DNA of 64,000 nucleotides, taken from Streptomyces iconiensis. Lineage in GTDB: Bacteria > Actinomycetota > Actinomycetes > Streptomycetales > Streptomycetaceae. This document shows positions 8,967 to 18,165 of this stretch, piece by piece. The DNA lies in contig NZ_JANCPR020000042.1 of assembly GCF_028657195.3 (NCBI RefSeq), positions 1 to 64,000 of the forward strand, written 5' to 3'. Positions within the stretch are counted from its first letter, which is position 1. Every line of letters starts with the position of its first letter. The translations under genes and the position numbers were made by a program. The notes below the pieces were generated by a model. It was not told where the DNA came from. It saw nothing but the letters and a program-made list of their open reading frames with translations, and searched no databases.

Positions 8967-9027
8967 TTGACTCGGTTCACAAGCAATGCTGTTATTGACC
9001 CATCGGTTCGCGACACGTTGTGAACCG
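8967..9027 (+). promoter_or_regulatory. Candidate promoter with GTTCACAA / TTGTGAAC operator arms
   Basis: TTGACT (8967-8972), a 17-base spacer and TGTTAT (8990-8995) form a plausible promoter for the lipoprotein gene at 9056. A perfect 10-base inverted repeat (8973-8982 with 9018-9027) has one arm inside that spacer and one downstream of the -10. A third related dyad (GTTCAC..GTGAAT) lies at about 8928-8947. The pattern suggests repression by a dimeric regulator. Confidence 0.45.
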
Positions 9028-9055
9028 GTATCGCCGACCGGAAAGGGTCCGAGCC

Positions 9056-9661
9056 ATGTCCATCCGCCTGTCCCCGCGCACACGCCGTCCGTCCCCGCGC
9101 GTTCGTCTCGTCGCCGCCACCGCAACGGCCCTGCTCGCCATGGGCGGGCTCAGCGCCTGCGAACTGGACGAACCCACCACCGAAAAGGCGTCCTCCTCCA
9201 GCGGCGCCGAGGCGAAGGGTTCGGGCGGCGGCAAGGGCAAGGGCGGGGGCCAGGCCGAAAAGGGCCCCCGCGCGGCGGGCGACACCGCCGTGTACGGCGA
9301 CAAAGGGCTGAAGGTCACGGTCGCCGCACCCGCACCGTTCACACCCGGCGCCTACGCCGCGGGCCACAAGCAGGCCAACCAGGCGTACAAGGTGAAGGTG
9401 ACCCTGGAGAACACGGGCTCGGGGAAGCTGGACACCGAACTGGTCTCCGTCGGCGCCCGGCAGGGCGAGGCCGGCGAGACGACGGCCGGCATCTTCGACG
9501 GCGAGAACGTCGGAGCGGGCTTCAGCGGCAAGCTCCTGCCCGGCAGGAAGGCCACGGCGACCTACGGCTTCGACGCCACGAAGGCCGCGAAGAACCTCGA
9601 CATCGAGGTCAGCGTGAACGACTTCGAGACCGAGCCGGCGCAGTGGAGCCTCACCCTCTGA
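9056..9661 (+). CDS. DUF4352-like exported lipoprotein
   Basis: A 201-residue lipoprotein: basic N-terminus, hydrophobic core and lipobox LSAC (Cys about residue 37), then a Gly/Lys/Ser linker. The folded part begins near residue 80 and looks like an immunoglobulin-like DUF4352 domain (YKVKVTLENTGSGKLDTELVSV, later GFDATKAAKNLDIEV). Such proteins sit on the outer face of the membrane; no enzymatic residues are evident. ATG at 9056 starts the signal peptide; the earlier GTG-type start at 9020 adds only an Arg-rich extension. It may be co-regulated with the DUF4190 protein at 9840. Confidence 0.78.
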   Translation: MSIRLSPRTRRPSPRVRLVAATATALLAMGGLSACELDEPTTEKASSSSGAEAKGSGGGKGKGGGQAEKGPRAAGDTAVYGDKGLKVTVAAPAPFTPGAYAAGHKQANQAYKVKVTLENTGSGKLDTELVSVGARQGEAGETTAGIFDGENVGAGFSGKLLPGRKATATYGFDATKAAKNLDIEVSVNDFETEPAQWSLTL

Positions 9662-9738
9662 GCCCTCACGGGATCAGCCCGCCGGATCAGCCCGCCGAGT
9701 CCCCGCCGGATCAGCTCCGGCGCCCAGCGCACCACACC

Positions 9739-9820
9739 GCTCACGGCTCACGGCTCACGGCTCACGGCGCCACCGCTCACGGCGCCACCGCTCATCACTC
9801 ACACCGCTCACCGCTCACCG
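9739..9820. repeat. GCTCACGGCTCACGG tandem repeats
   Basis: Intergenic run of GCTCACG-type heptamers and two GGCGCCACCGCTCAC units between the lipoprotein and DUF4190 genes. It is simple-sequence DNA without a coding signal. Its position in the 5' region of the next gene could affect transcript folding. Confidence 0.6.
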
Positions 9821-9839
9821 TTCCCAGGGGGGATCACCC

Positions 9840-10247
9840 ATGTCTCACGCCTCCGGCAACCCGTATCCGCAGCAGCCTCCGTACCCGGCGCACGGTCAGG
9901 GTCCGGCCGCCCAGCAGCCCCGTAACGGGCTGGGCATCACCGCGCTCATCCTCGGCCTCGTCGGCGCCCTGTGCGGGCTCATACCGTTCCTCTTCTGGCT
10001 CGGCGGCACCCTCGGCCTGATCGGACTCATCCTCGGCCTCGTAGGACGCTCCCGCGCGAAGAAGGGCCTCGCCACCAACGGGAAGACCGCGCTCTCCGGA
10101 GTGCTGCTCTCGCTCCTGGCCTTCGGCCTGGGCATCTACGGCATGGTCGTGGTCTTCACCGCCGTTGACGACGCCGTCAACGAGATGGACAAGGAGCTGA
10201 ACGGCGCCGCACACCCCGCCGCCGTCCTCCACCTCCCCGGCCGCTGA
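9840..10247 (+). CDS. DUF4190 small membrane protein
   Basis: A 135-residue membrane protein. A Pro/Gln-rich N-terminus (30 residues) precedes the DUF4190 signature: two hydrophobic helices with LGITALILGLVGALCG and FLFWLGGTLGLIGLILG, the RSRAKKG loop, and a third helix GVLLSLLAFGLGIYGMVVV, with a short polar tail. The function of this family is not known. The start at 9840 is preceded by CAGGGGGGATCACCC, a good Shine-Dalgarno. A stem-loop follows the stop codon. Confidence 0.85.
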   Translation: MSHASGNPYPQQPPYPAHGQGPAAQQPRNGLGITALILGLVGALCGLIPFLFWLGGTLGLIGLILGLVGRSRAKKGLATNGKTALSGVLLSLLAFGLGIYGMVVVFTAVDDAVNEMDKELNGAAHPAAVLHLPGR

Positions 10248-10252
10248 ACGCC

Positions 10253-10288
10253 GAGGGCCCCGCCGGTCACGCACCGGACGGGGCTCTC
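10253..10288 (+). terminator. GC-rich hairpin after the DUF4190 gene
   Basis: A ten-pair stem GAGGGCCCCG/CGGGGCTCTC (one G-U pair) with further inner pairing CCGGT/ACCGG begins 5 bases after the stop codon. There is no U-tract, as is common in Streptomyces. It also separates the convergent mfd gene. Confidence 0.65.
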
Positions 10289-10390
10289 GCCTTACGCCGC
10301 GTCAGCTCGGCCCGGACCGGACCAGAAACGGACCGGACCGGACCATAATCGGACCCGGACCGACCCGGGCCGGACGAACCGAACCGGCCC

Positions 10391-13300
10391 TCAGCCCGGG
10401 ATCGTGGTCAGGAACTCGCCCACCCAGGCGAGCAGTTCGCGGCCCGTCACCGGCTTGCCGCCGATGGTCTGAGGCTTGGGGCGGGGCACGAGGACCTGGT
10501 GGGCCGCCGTCTTGATGACCGAGCCCGGGTACAGCCGCTTGAGCCGCAGCTCCTGCGACTCGCGCAGCTCCAGGGGGCTGAAGCGGACGTTGTTGCCCTG
10601 GAGTGTGATGTCGGTGACGCCCGTCGTACGGGCCAGCATCCGCAGGCCCGCCACCAGCAGCAGGTTCTCCACCGGCTCGGGCAACGGCCCGTAGCGGTCG
10701 GCCAGTTCCTCCCGTACGGCGACGATGTCGTCCTCGGAGGTCGCCGTGGCGATCGAACGGTACGCCTGGAGGCGCAGCCGCTCCCCCGGCGCGTAGTCGT
10801 GCGGTACGTGCGCGTCGACCGGCAGCTCGATCTTCACCTCGGCCGGTGCCGCCTCCGGCTGCTCGCCGGACTCCAGTGCCGCGCGGTAGTCGGCCACGGC
10901 CTCGCCCACCATCCGCACGTACAGGTCGAAGCCGACGCCCGCGATGTGGCCCGACTGTTCGCCGCCGAGCAGGTTGCCCGCGCCGCGGATCTCCAGGTCC
11001 TTCATCGCCACGTACATGCCGGCGCCCATCTCGGTGTGCTGCGCGATGGTCGCCAGCCGCTCGTGCGCCGTCTCGGTCAGCGGCTTCTCCGGCGGATAGA
11101 GGAAGTACGCGTAACCGCGCTCGCGGCTGCGGCCCACCCGGCCGCGCAGCTGGTGCAGCTGGCTGAGGCCGAAGTTGTCGCCCCGCTCGACGATCAGGGT
11201 GTTGGCGTTGGCGATGTCGATACCGGACTCCACGATCGTCGTGGCGACCAGCACATCGGCCTTCTTCTCCCAGAAGTCGACCACGACCTGCTCCAGCGCC
11301 TGTTCGGACATCTGCCCGTGCGCCGTGGCGACACGGGCCTCCGGCACGATCTGGCGCAGCCTGGCCGTCGCGCGGTCGATGGACTCGACGCGGTTGTGGA
11401 TGTAGAAGACCTGCCCCTCGCGCAGCAGTTCGCGCCGGATCGCGGCGCCGATCTGCCGCTCCTCGTAGGGCCCGACGAACGTCAGCACCGGGTGCCGCTC
11501 CTCGGGCGGCGTGGTGATCGTCGACATCTCGCGGATGCCGGTCACCGCCATCTCCAGCGTCCGGGGAATGGGCGTGGCCGACATCGTGAGCACGTCCACG
11601 TTGGCGCGCAGCTTCTTCAGCTGCTCCTTGTGCTCGACGCCGAAGCGCTGCTCCTCGTCCACGATCACGAGGCCCAGCTCCTTGAACTTCGTCTCCGAGG
11701 AGAAGAGCCGGTGCGTGCCGATGACGATGTCGACCGAGCCCTCACGCAGCCCGTCCAGCGTCGCGCGCGCGTCGGTGTCGCTCTGGAAGCGGGAGAGCGC
11801 CCGTACGTTGACGGGGAACTGGCCGTAGCGCTCGGTGAAGGTGCTGTAGTGCTGCTGCACCAGCAGGGTGGTGGGCACCAGGACCGCCACCTGCTTGCCG
11901 TCCTGTACGGCCTTGAAGGCGGCCCGCACGGCGATCTCCGTCTTGCCGTAACCGACGTCGCCGCAGATCAGCCGGTCCATCGGGACCGTCTTCTCCATGT
12001 CCTCCTTGACCTCGCCGATCGTCGTCAGCTGGTCGGGGGTCTCCACATAGGGGAACGCGTCCTCCAGCTCACGCTGCCAGGGCGTGTCGGCGCCGAAGGC
12101 GTGCCCGGGTGCCGCCATACGGGCGCTGTAGAGCTGGATCAGGTCGGCGGCGATCTCCTTGACGGCCTTCTTCGCGCGCGCCTTCGTCTTCGTCCAGTCG
12201 GCGCCGCCCAGCCGGTGCAGGGTGGGCTGCTCGCCGCCGACGTACTTGGTGATCTGCTCCAGCTGGTCGGTCGGCACGAACAGCCGGTCGCCGGGCTGGC
12301 CGCGCTTGGCGGGCGCGTACTCGACCAGCAGGTACTCGCGCGTCGCACCCTGCACCGTGCGCTGCACCATCTCGATGTAGCGGCCCACACCGTGCTGCTC
12401 GTGCACGATGTAGTCGCCCGTCTGGAGCGTGAGCGGGTCGATCTGCTTACGGCGCCGCGCCGGCATGCGCGCCGCGTCCTTGCCCGCCGCCTTCTGGCCC
12501 GACAGGTCGGTCTCCGTCAGCACGGCGAGCTTCAGCGCGGGCGCCACGAACCCGTGGTCGAGCGATCCGCACGCCACATGCACCAACGCGGGCTCCAGCG
12601 CGGCCAGTTCGGGCCCCGCCAGCCGCGCGGGCACGCCCTCGCCGCCCAGCACCTCGACCGTACGGGCCGCGGGTCCGTGGCCCTCGGTGAGGTAGACGCA
12701 GCGCCAGCCCTCCGACAGCCAGCCCTTGGTGTCGGCCAGCGCGCGTGCCGTGTCGCCCCGATAGCTCTCCGGCGCGCGCATGCCCAGCTGGAGGGTGTCG
12801 TCGCCGCCCTCGCCCGCCTCCCCCGCACCCGGGTCCAGCTCGGCGTCGGCGGCGAACTGGCTGACCGTCCACCACATCACGCCCAGCTCGCGCGCGCGTT
12901 CCCGTACCTCGGCGATACCGCGCAGGGACGCGGCGCCCACGTCGATCGGCGCCTTCGCCCCGTCGCCCTCGCCGCCGGAACCCGCGCCCGCCGTCGCCGC
13001 CCAGGAAGCCTGGAGGAACTCCTGGCTGGTGGCCACCAGGTCCGAGGCACGCGTACGGACCCGCTCCGGGTCGCACACCACGGCCATCGAGCCGGCGGGC
13101 AGCACGTCCAGCAGCAGTTCCATGTCGTCCACGAGCACGGGCGCCAGGGACTCCATGCCGTCGACGGCGATCCCCTCGGCGATCTTGCCGAGCATCTCGT
13201 GCAGCTCGGGGTGCTCCTCGACCAGCGCCGCCGCGCGCTCGCGCACATCCCGGGTGAGCAGCAGCTCGCGGCACGGGGGCGCCCACAGGCCGTGCTGGGC

Positions 13301-13978
13301 GATCTCCAGCGAGCGCTGGTCGGCGACCTTGAAGTAGCGGATCTCCTCGACCTCGTCGCCCCAGAACTCCACGCGCAGGGGGTGTTCCTCCGTGGGCGGG
13401 AACACATCGAGGATGCCGCCGCGCACAGCGAAGTCGCCGCGCTTCTCCACCAGCTCAACCCGTGCGTAGGCGGCGGCAGCCAGTGCGTCGACGGTCTCTT
13501 CCAGATCGACGGTCTGCCCCTGCTTCAGTGCCACGGGAACGAGGTCACCCAGCCCCTTGACCTGCGGCTGAAGCACCGACCTGATGGGCGCGACCACCAC
13601 CGAGACCGGGCCCGTCGCCGGGTCGCCCGGCTCCGGATGCGCCAGGCGGCGCAGCACGGCCAGGCGGCGCCCGACCGTGTCGGAGCGCGGGCTGAGGCGC
13701 TCGTGCGGCAGCGTCTCCCACGAGGGGTACTCCACGATGCCCTCTTCGGGCAGCAGCGAGCGCAGCGCGGCGGCCAGGTCCTCCGCCTCGCGGCCCGTCG
13801 CTGTCACGGCGAGCACCGGCCGCTCCGCCGACCTGGCCATCGCCGCGACGGCGAACGGCCGCGCCGCAGGTGGGCCCACGAGGTCGACGTGGTGCCTGTT
13901 GCCGTCGGCCGCGGCCCTGATGGCCTCGTCCAGTGCGGGGTCGTTGGTGACGGCGTCCAGCAGACCGTGCAGACTCAT
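10391..13978 (-). CDS. mfd: Transcription-repair coupling factor Mfd
   Basis: A 1195-residue DNA translocase that removes stalled RNA polymerase and recruits UvrA. The N-terminal UvrB-homology part (residues 1-430), the RNA-polymerase-interacting CarD-like domain (DYIVHEQHGVGRYIEM) and the RecG-like helicase are all present. Helicase motifs: GDVGYGKTEIA (Walker A), DEEQRFGV (DEEQ box), SATPIPRTLEM, ATTIVESGIDI and QLRGRVGRS. The TRCF C-terminal domain ends the protein. ATG at 13978 (MSLHGLLDAV) gives the usual length; the open frame continues to 14449 but that extension is a low-complexity Arg/Gly read-through. Confidence 0.95.
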   Translation of the reverse strand: MSLHGLLDAVTNDPALDEAIRAAADGNRHHVDLVGPPAARPFAVAAMARSAERPVLAVTATGREAEDLAAALRSLLPEEGIVEYPSWETLPHERLSPRSDTVGRRLAVLRRLAHPEPGDPATGPVSVVVAPIRSVLQPQVKGLGDLVPVALKQGQTVDLEETVDALAAAAYARVELVEKRGDFAVRGGILDVFPPTEEHPLRVEFWGDEVEEIRYFKVADQRSLEIAQHGLWAPPCRELLLTRDVRERAAALVEEHPELHEMLGKIAEGIAVDGMESLAPVLVDDMELLLDVLPAGSMAVVCDPERVRTRASDLVATSQEFLQASWAATAGAGSGGEGDGAKAPIDVGAASLRGIAEVRERARELGVMWWTVSQFAADAELDPGAGEAGEGGDDTLQLGMRAPESYRGDTARALADTKGWLSEGWRCVYLTEGHGPAARTVEVLGGEGVPARLAGPELAALEPALVHVACGSLDHGFVAPALKLAVLTETDLSGQKAAGKDAARMPARRRKQIDPLTLQTGDYIVHEQHGVGRYIEMVQRTVQGATREYLLVEYAPAKRGQPGDRLFVPTDQLEQITKYVGGEQPTLHRLGGADWTKTKARAKKAVKEIAADLIQLYSARMAAPGHAFGADTPWQRELEDAFPYVETPDQLTTIGEVKEDMEKTVPMDRLICGDVGYGKTEIAVRAAFKAVQDGKQVAVLVPTTLLVQQHYSTFTERYGQFPVNVRALSRFQSDTDARATLDGLREGSVDIVIGTHRLFSSETKFKELGLVIVDEEQRFGVEHKEQLKKLRANVDVLTMSATPIPRTLEMAVTGIREMSTITTPPEERHPVLTFVGPYEERQIGAAIRRELLREGQVFYIHNRVESIDRATARLRQIVPEARVATAHGQMSEQALEQVVVDFWEKKADVLVATTIVESGIDIANANTLIVERGDNFGLSQLHQLRGRVGRSRERGYAYFLYPPEKPLTETAHERLATIAQHTEMGAGMYVAMKDLEIRGAGNLLGGEQSGHIAGVGFDLYVRMVGEAVADYRAALESGEQPEAAPAEVKIELPVDAHVPHDYAPGERLRLQAYRSIATATSEDDIVAVREELADRYGPLPEPVENLLLVAGLRMLARTTGVTDITLQGNNVRFSPLELRESQELRLKRLYPGSVIKTAAHQVLVPRPKPQTIGGKPVTGRELLAWVGEFLTTIPG

Positions 13979-14632
13979 GGGCTTCCATCCGGGGGGCGTG
14001 GGCAACGCGAACCGCCCGGCACGCGGTGCGGACCGGGGGTCTCCCAGCGTACGACGCGGCGGCGACACGCGCGGCCGGAGCCGACCCGGCGCCCGTCCGG
14101 GCGCGCGAGCCGCGCCTCCGCCGCGGGAGTACGCGGCACGCCCTGACGGATACGCACCCGTATGGGCAGGCCCGTACGGGTACGCGACGGCCCCGCGAAC
14201 GGCACGCACCGCGACTCCGGCCCGTACACGGTCGACCGGCCGTAACCGGTACACGGTGCGCCCGGCCGTAACCAGTACGCGGTGCGCCCGGACACCCGGC
14301 CGGCCGTCCACCCTGTCCACCCCGTCCACCCCCGTCCACCCGTCCGGGGAATGCCGCCGGTCCGCGCGGGTACCCGGACTGCCCCGTGCCAGTACGCGGC
14401 ACGCCCCGTACTGGTACGCGGGCCACAAAGCCCGCACCGGCGCCCGCACACGGTGCCGGGGCGTGGAGCCCCCCGCGCCCCACGCCCCGTCCCGCGTCCC
14501 GGCCCGCCCCTCACGGTCCGCTCACCGCGAGGCGGCCATACGGTCCGGTCCGTACAGTCCGCCGGTCCGGGCGGGCCTCCTATCCGGGCGGTCCGTCCGG
14601 TCCGCCGGTCCATGGCGGTCAGCCCGTGGCGC
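13979..14632. other. Intergenic, 654 bases, repeat-rich, no gene seen
   Basis: Between mfd and the ABC permease gene, both on the minus strand. The stretch is extremely GC-rich and full of short repeats: a 26-base tandem duplication (14236-14287), a GTCCACCC run (about 14308-14343) and a perfect inverted repeat CCAGTACG..CGTACTGG (14389-14414). Open frames on both strands are Arg/Pro/Gly-rich composition artefacts. The mfd promoter must be in its left part. Confidence 0.55.
14236..14287. repeat. 26-base tandem duplication upstream of mfd
   Basis: Two adjacent copies (14236-14261 and 14262-14287) match at 24 of 26 positions; each contains CCGGCCGTAACC followed by a GTAC core and CGGTGCGC. It is probably a replication-slippage product, though paired operators upstream of mfd cannot be excluded. 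Confidence 0.7.
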
Positions 14633-17203
14633 TCAGTCCGTGGCGATGGCGTTCAGGACGTTCATCCGGCCCGCCCGGAATGCGGGGACGAGCGCCGCTA
14701 TCAGTCCGACCAGGGCGGAGCCCACGAAGACGGCGCCGATCGTGGTCCAGGGGATCTCCAGCACGTTGAGCCCCTGGAGGGCCAGCAGGCGCTGGGCCGC
14801 GGCGCCCCAGGCCATGCCGAGGCCGAGACCTAGCAGCGCGCCGAACAGGGCGATGACCACGGATTCGAGCCTGATCATGCGCCGCATCTGGCGGCGCGAG
14901 AGGCCGATGGCGCGCATCAGGCCGATCTCGCGGGTCCGCTCGACGACGGAGAGCGCCAGGGTGTTCACGACGCCGAGGACCGCCACCACTATCGCCAGCC
15001 CGAGCAGCCCGTAGACCATGTTGAGCAGCTGGCCGATCTGGTCCTGGAGGGTCTGCTTGTAGTCGGCCTGGTCGCGGACCTTGTAGACCGGGTAGGGCTC
15101 CAGGGTCTTCTTGAGCGACGCGTACGCCTCCTTCTCCTGGCCGTCCTTGGCCGTGCCGAGCATCATCGAGTCCAGGGGCAGCCTGTCGGCGGGCAGATAC
15201 CGCTTCGCCGTCGCCACGTTGATGTACATCGCGCCGTTGTCGACGGGGGTGTCGTCCTTGGTGATCGCGGCGACCTTCAGCCTCGCCGTCTCGCCGTGCT
15301 CGAAGGCGACCGTGAGCGTGTCGCCCACCGTGACGCCGTTCTTCTTGGCGTAGCGGTCGCCGACCGACATGGCGTTCTTCCCGTAGGCGGCCCCGAGGTC
15401 GCCCGAGGCGGTCTCGCGGTGCAGGGCGGTCCGGTAGGAAGGGTCGGTGGCCGCCAGTTCCTTGGACTCACGCTTGCCGCCGGGCGAGGTCAGCGTGGCC
15501 TCGACCCTCTTGTACGACGTGACGGTCTCCAGGTCCGGCGACTTCTTGAGCTTCTCGCGCACGGCAGGCGTGATCGGCTGCGGCCCCTCGGCCTCGATGA
15601 TGAAGTCCGCTCCGACCGATTTGTCGAGCTGATCCGTGGCCGAGGCGACCATGGAGGAGCCGACGACCGACAGCGAGGCGACGAGCGCGAGGCCGATCAT
15701 CAGCGCGGCGCCCGTCGCACCCGTACGGCGGGGGTTGCGCAGCGCGTTGCGCTCCGAGAGGCGGCCGACGCTGCCGAAGGGGCGGGTGATGACCAGCGAG
15801 AGCGCCCGGACGAAGAACCCGGCGAGCATGGGCCCGACGGCCACGAAGCCCAGCAGGCTGAGCAGCACGCCGCCGCCCAGATACATCGATCCGGGCCCCG
15901 CCTCGCCTGCCTGCGCAGCCGCGTAGAGGCAGGCGCCGCCGCCCGCGGTGAGGAGGGCGCCGATGACACCGCGTACGGCGCCGGCCCGGGTGTCGGCGGG
16001 GGTACCGGCGTCGCGGAGCGCGGCCATGGGCGAGACCTTGCCCGCGCGGCGGGCCGGCAGCCAGGCGGCGAGGACGGTGACGGCGATGCCGAGGACCAGG
16101 CCGATCACGGGTGTGGTCCAGGCGACGGTCAGTTCGGAGGTGTCCAGCTTCATGCCCAGGACGCCCATGAGCCGCATCAGCCCGACGGCGAGCCCCACGC
16201 CCGCGCCGACGCCGAGTACGGAGCCGAGCACGCCCAGCATCGACGCCTCGGTCAGCACCGACCTGTTGACCTGCTTGCGGCTGGAGCCGATGGCCCGCAT
16301 GAGGCCGATCTCGCGGGTGCGCTGGGCGACCAGCATGGAGAAAGTGTTGACGATCAGGAAGATGCCGACGAGCAGCGCGATCCCCGCGAACCCGAGCATC
16401 GCGTACTTCATGACGTCCAGAAGCGAACCCATCTGCTTCCTGCCGTCGTCGGCGGCCTCCTTCTGTGTCGCCAGCTTGTACGGGGAGTCGCCGAGCGCGG
16501 CGCCGACGTTCTTCTTGAGCAGTCCGTGGGTGAACCCGTCCTGGGCCGAGACCGCTATGTGCGTGAACCTGCCCTGGGTGCCCAGGAGTTCGCGCTGCGC
16601 CGTGGCCGTGTCGAAGTAGACGAGCGCGGCGCCCGGGTTGGTGACGCGGAAGGTGGCGATGCCGGAGATCTTCGCGACGTTCTCGCCCGCCGCCGTGATC
16701 GTGCGCAGCTTCTCCCCGAGCCGGAGTCCGTGTTTGTCGGCCGTGTCGGCGTCGACCATGATCTCGGTGGGGCCGCGCGGCGGGTGCCCCGAGGTGATGT
16801 CCATCGACGAGCGGTCGTTGGAGGTCCAGTTTCCCGCGAGGGTGGGGGCTCCCGAGGCGGCGCCCACGTTCTTGTTGTCTCTGTCGACGACGGTGACGCC
16901 GGGGCTCGTGACGACGCCCTCCGCGTTCTTGACGCCGTCGGCCCGGCGCACCCGGGCCAGGTCGGAGGCGGGCAGCGACTCGGGTCTGCCGGTCTGCGGC
17001 GCCTCGTCGTCGGCGCCCTTCGGGGAGACGGTGACATCGGCAGCGGTCGCGGCGAACAGCTTGTCGAACGTGGCCCCCATGGTGTCGGTGAAGACGAGCG
17101 TCCCGGAGACGAACGCGACCGACAGCATGACCGCGACGGCGCTGAGCGCCATCCGGCCCTTGTGCGCGAAGAAGCTGCGCAGCGAGGTCTTGAACATCGT
17201 CAT
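14633..17203 (-). CDS. FtsX/MacB-type ABC transporter permease
   Basis: An 856-residue permease with duplicated architecture. It has an N-terminal helix (residues 15-40), a large extracytoplasmic MacB-like domain to ~250, three helices with the FtsX motif (REIGLMRAIGSSRKQV), a central helix pair, another start-helix and extracytoplasmic domain (~480-700), and three final helices with a second REIGLMRAIGLSRRQM motif. Such proteins are mechanotransmission exporters of lipids, peptides or drugs rather than classic importers. ATG at 17203 overlaps the ATPase stop as ATGA, so the pair is translationally coupled. The substrate is unknown. Confidence 0.9.
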   Translation of the reverse strand: MTMFKTSLRSFFAHKGRMALSAVAVMLSVAFVSGTLVFTDTMGATFDKLFAATAADVTVSPKGADDEAPQTGRPESLPASDLARVRRADGVKNAEGVVTSPGVTVVDRDNKNVGAASGAPTLAGNWTSNDRSSMDITSGHPPRGPTEIMVDADTADKHGLRLGEKLRTITAAGENVAKISGIATFRVTNPGAALVYFDTATAQRELLGTQGRFTHIAVSAQDGFTHGLLKKNVGAALGDSPYKLATQKEAADDGRKQMGSLLDVMKYAMLGFAGIALLVGIFLIVNTFSMLVAQRTREIGLMRAIGSSRKQVNRSVLTEASMLGVLGSVLGVGAGVGLAVGLMRLMGVLGMKLDTSELTVAWTTPVIGLVLGIAVTVLAAWLPARRAGKVSPMAALRDAGTPADTRAGAVRGVIGALLTAGGGACLYAAAQAGEAGPGSMYLGGGVLLSLLGFVAVGPMLAGFFVRALSLVITRPFGSVGRLSERNALRNPRRTGATGAALMIGLALVASLSVVGSSMVASATDQLDKSVGADFIIEAEGPQPITPAVREKLKKSPDLETVTSYKRVEATLTSPGGKRESKELAATDPSYRTALHRETASGDLGAAYGKNAMSVGDRYAKKNGVTVGDTLTVAFEHGETARLKVAAITKDDTPVDNGAMYINVATAKRYLPADRLPLDSMMLGTAKDGQEKEAYASLKKTLEPYPVYKVRDQADYKQTLQDQIGQLLNMVYGLLGLAIVVAVLGVVNTLALSVVERTREIGLMRAIGLSRRQMRRMIRLESVVIALFGALLGLGLGMAWGAAAQRLLALQGLNVLEIPWTTIGAVFVGSALVGLIAALVPAFRAGRMNVLNAIATD

Positions 17204-18165
17204 GACGCCCGCCCGGAGGTGCCGTGGTGCCCCGGGGCCGCGATGTGCGGGTCGTCCGGGGAGTACGGACCGCTCACAGAGCGCGGGTCGTCCACAGAGC
17301 GCGGCGGGTAGCCGTGGCCCGGGGCGTGCGACTCCGGGGTGTGCGGCTGCTGGGCGTGGGATGCGTCGCCCACGAAGCGGCGCATCCGGTCGAGGACCTG
17401 CTCGGCGGTCGGCCGGTGCATCTCGTCCACCAGGCGGCCGTCGGCGAGGTAGAGGACGCGGTCGGCGTAGGCGGCGGCGACGGGGTCGTGGGTGACCATG
17501 ACGATGGTCTGGCCCAGCTCGTCGACGGAGCGGCGCAGGAAGCCCAGCAGCTCGGCGCCCGCGCGCGAATCCAGGTTGCCCGTCGGCTCGTCCCCGAAGA
17601 TGATCTCGGGCCGCGCCGCCAGCGCCCGCGCCACGGCTACCCTCCCCCAGCTACCGCTGGGAGGTGCCCCCTGCTGCTGGCCGCCGGAGAGCTGGTTGGG
17701 CCGGTGCGTGAGCCGGTCGGCGAGCCCGACGGTCCCGATGACCTGCTCGACCCAGGCGCGGTCGGGCTTGCGACCCGCGATGTCCATGGGGAGCGTGATG
17801 TTCTCGTAGGCGTTCAGGGTGGGAAGCAGGTTGAACGCCTGGAAGATGAACCCGATGCGGTCGCGCCGCAGTTGGGTCAGCTTCTTGTCCTTGAGGCGGG
17901 TGATCTCGTGCTCACCGATGCTGATGTGCCCCTCGGTGACGGTGTCGAGCCCGGCCAGGCAGTGCATCAGCGTCGACTTGCCGGACCCCGAGGGGCCCAT
18001 GATCGCGGTGAAGGCGCCCCGTGCGATGTCCACGTCGACCCTGTCCAGCGCGACGACGCGGGTCTCCCCCACCCCGTACGCCTTGACGACCTGCCGCGCC
18101 GACGCGGCAACGGCCGTAAGTGCCCCATTGCCCCCAGTACTGGCATTTGCTACAGCCGTTGTCAC
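17200..18165 (-). CDS. ABC transporter ATPase (MacB/LolD type) with 9-residue insertion after the signature
   Basis: A 321-residue ATPase partner of the FtsX-like permease. Walker A GPSGSGKST (57-65), Q-loop IFQAFNLLP, signature LSGGQQQ (159-165), Walker B IIFGDEP (188-193), and H-loop VTHDP. In this family the signature is normally LSGGQQQRVAVARAL; here nine residues, GAPPSGSWG (166-174), separate LSGGQQQ from RVAVARAL, caused by the 27-base palindromic insert at 17644-17670. The frame is kept, but the helix that begins right after the signature would be disrupted. GTG at 18165 is chosen (GGGAG upstream, homologous MTTAV start). Activity of this transporter is uncertain. Confidence 0.88.
   Translation of the reverse strand: MTTAVANASTGGNGALTAVAASARQVVKAYGVGETRVVALDRVDVDIARGAFTAIMGPSGSGKSTLMHCLAGLDTVTEGHISIGEHEITRLKDKKLTQLRRDRIGFIFQAFNLLPTLNAYENITLPMDIAGRKPDRAWVEQVIGTVGLADRLTHRPNQLSGGQQQGAPPSGSWGRVAVARALAARPEIIFGDEPTGNLDSRAGAELLGFLRRSVDELGQTIVMVTHDPVAAAYADRVLYLADGRLVDEMHRPTAEQVLDRMRRFVGDASHAQQPHTPESHAPGHGYPPRSVDDPRSVSGPYSPDDPHIAAPGHHGTSGRAS
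17644..17670. repeat. 27-base palindromic mini-element inserted in frame in an ABC ATPase gene
   Basis: The inserted segment forms a hairpin (CCCAGC/GCTGGG around TACC, with outer CCTC/GAGG). It interrupts an otherwise canonical LSGGQQQ-RVAVARAL coding sequence exactly at the junction. It resembles the short hairpin repeats dispersed between Streptomyces genes, but is found here inside a gene. No second copy was noticed in this window. Confidence 0.75.

Noticed and set aside
8967..9027. AdpA or ArgR-type operator
   Set aside because: The dyad does not match a consensus I can recall with confidence, so I list it only as an unnamed operator candidate.
10499..14146. A 1215-codon open frame on the plus strand
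   Set aside because: It is the antisense shadow of mfd. The minus-strand frame has all helicase motifs, while this one is His/Arg/Gly-rich without any domain.
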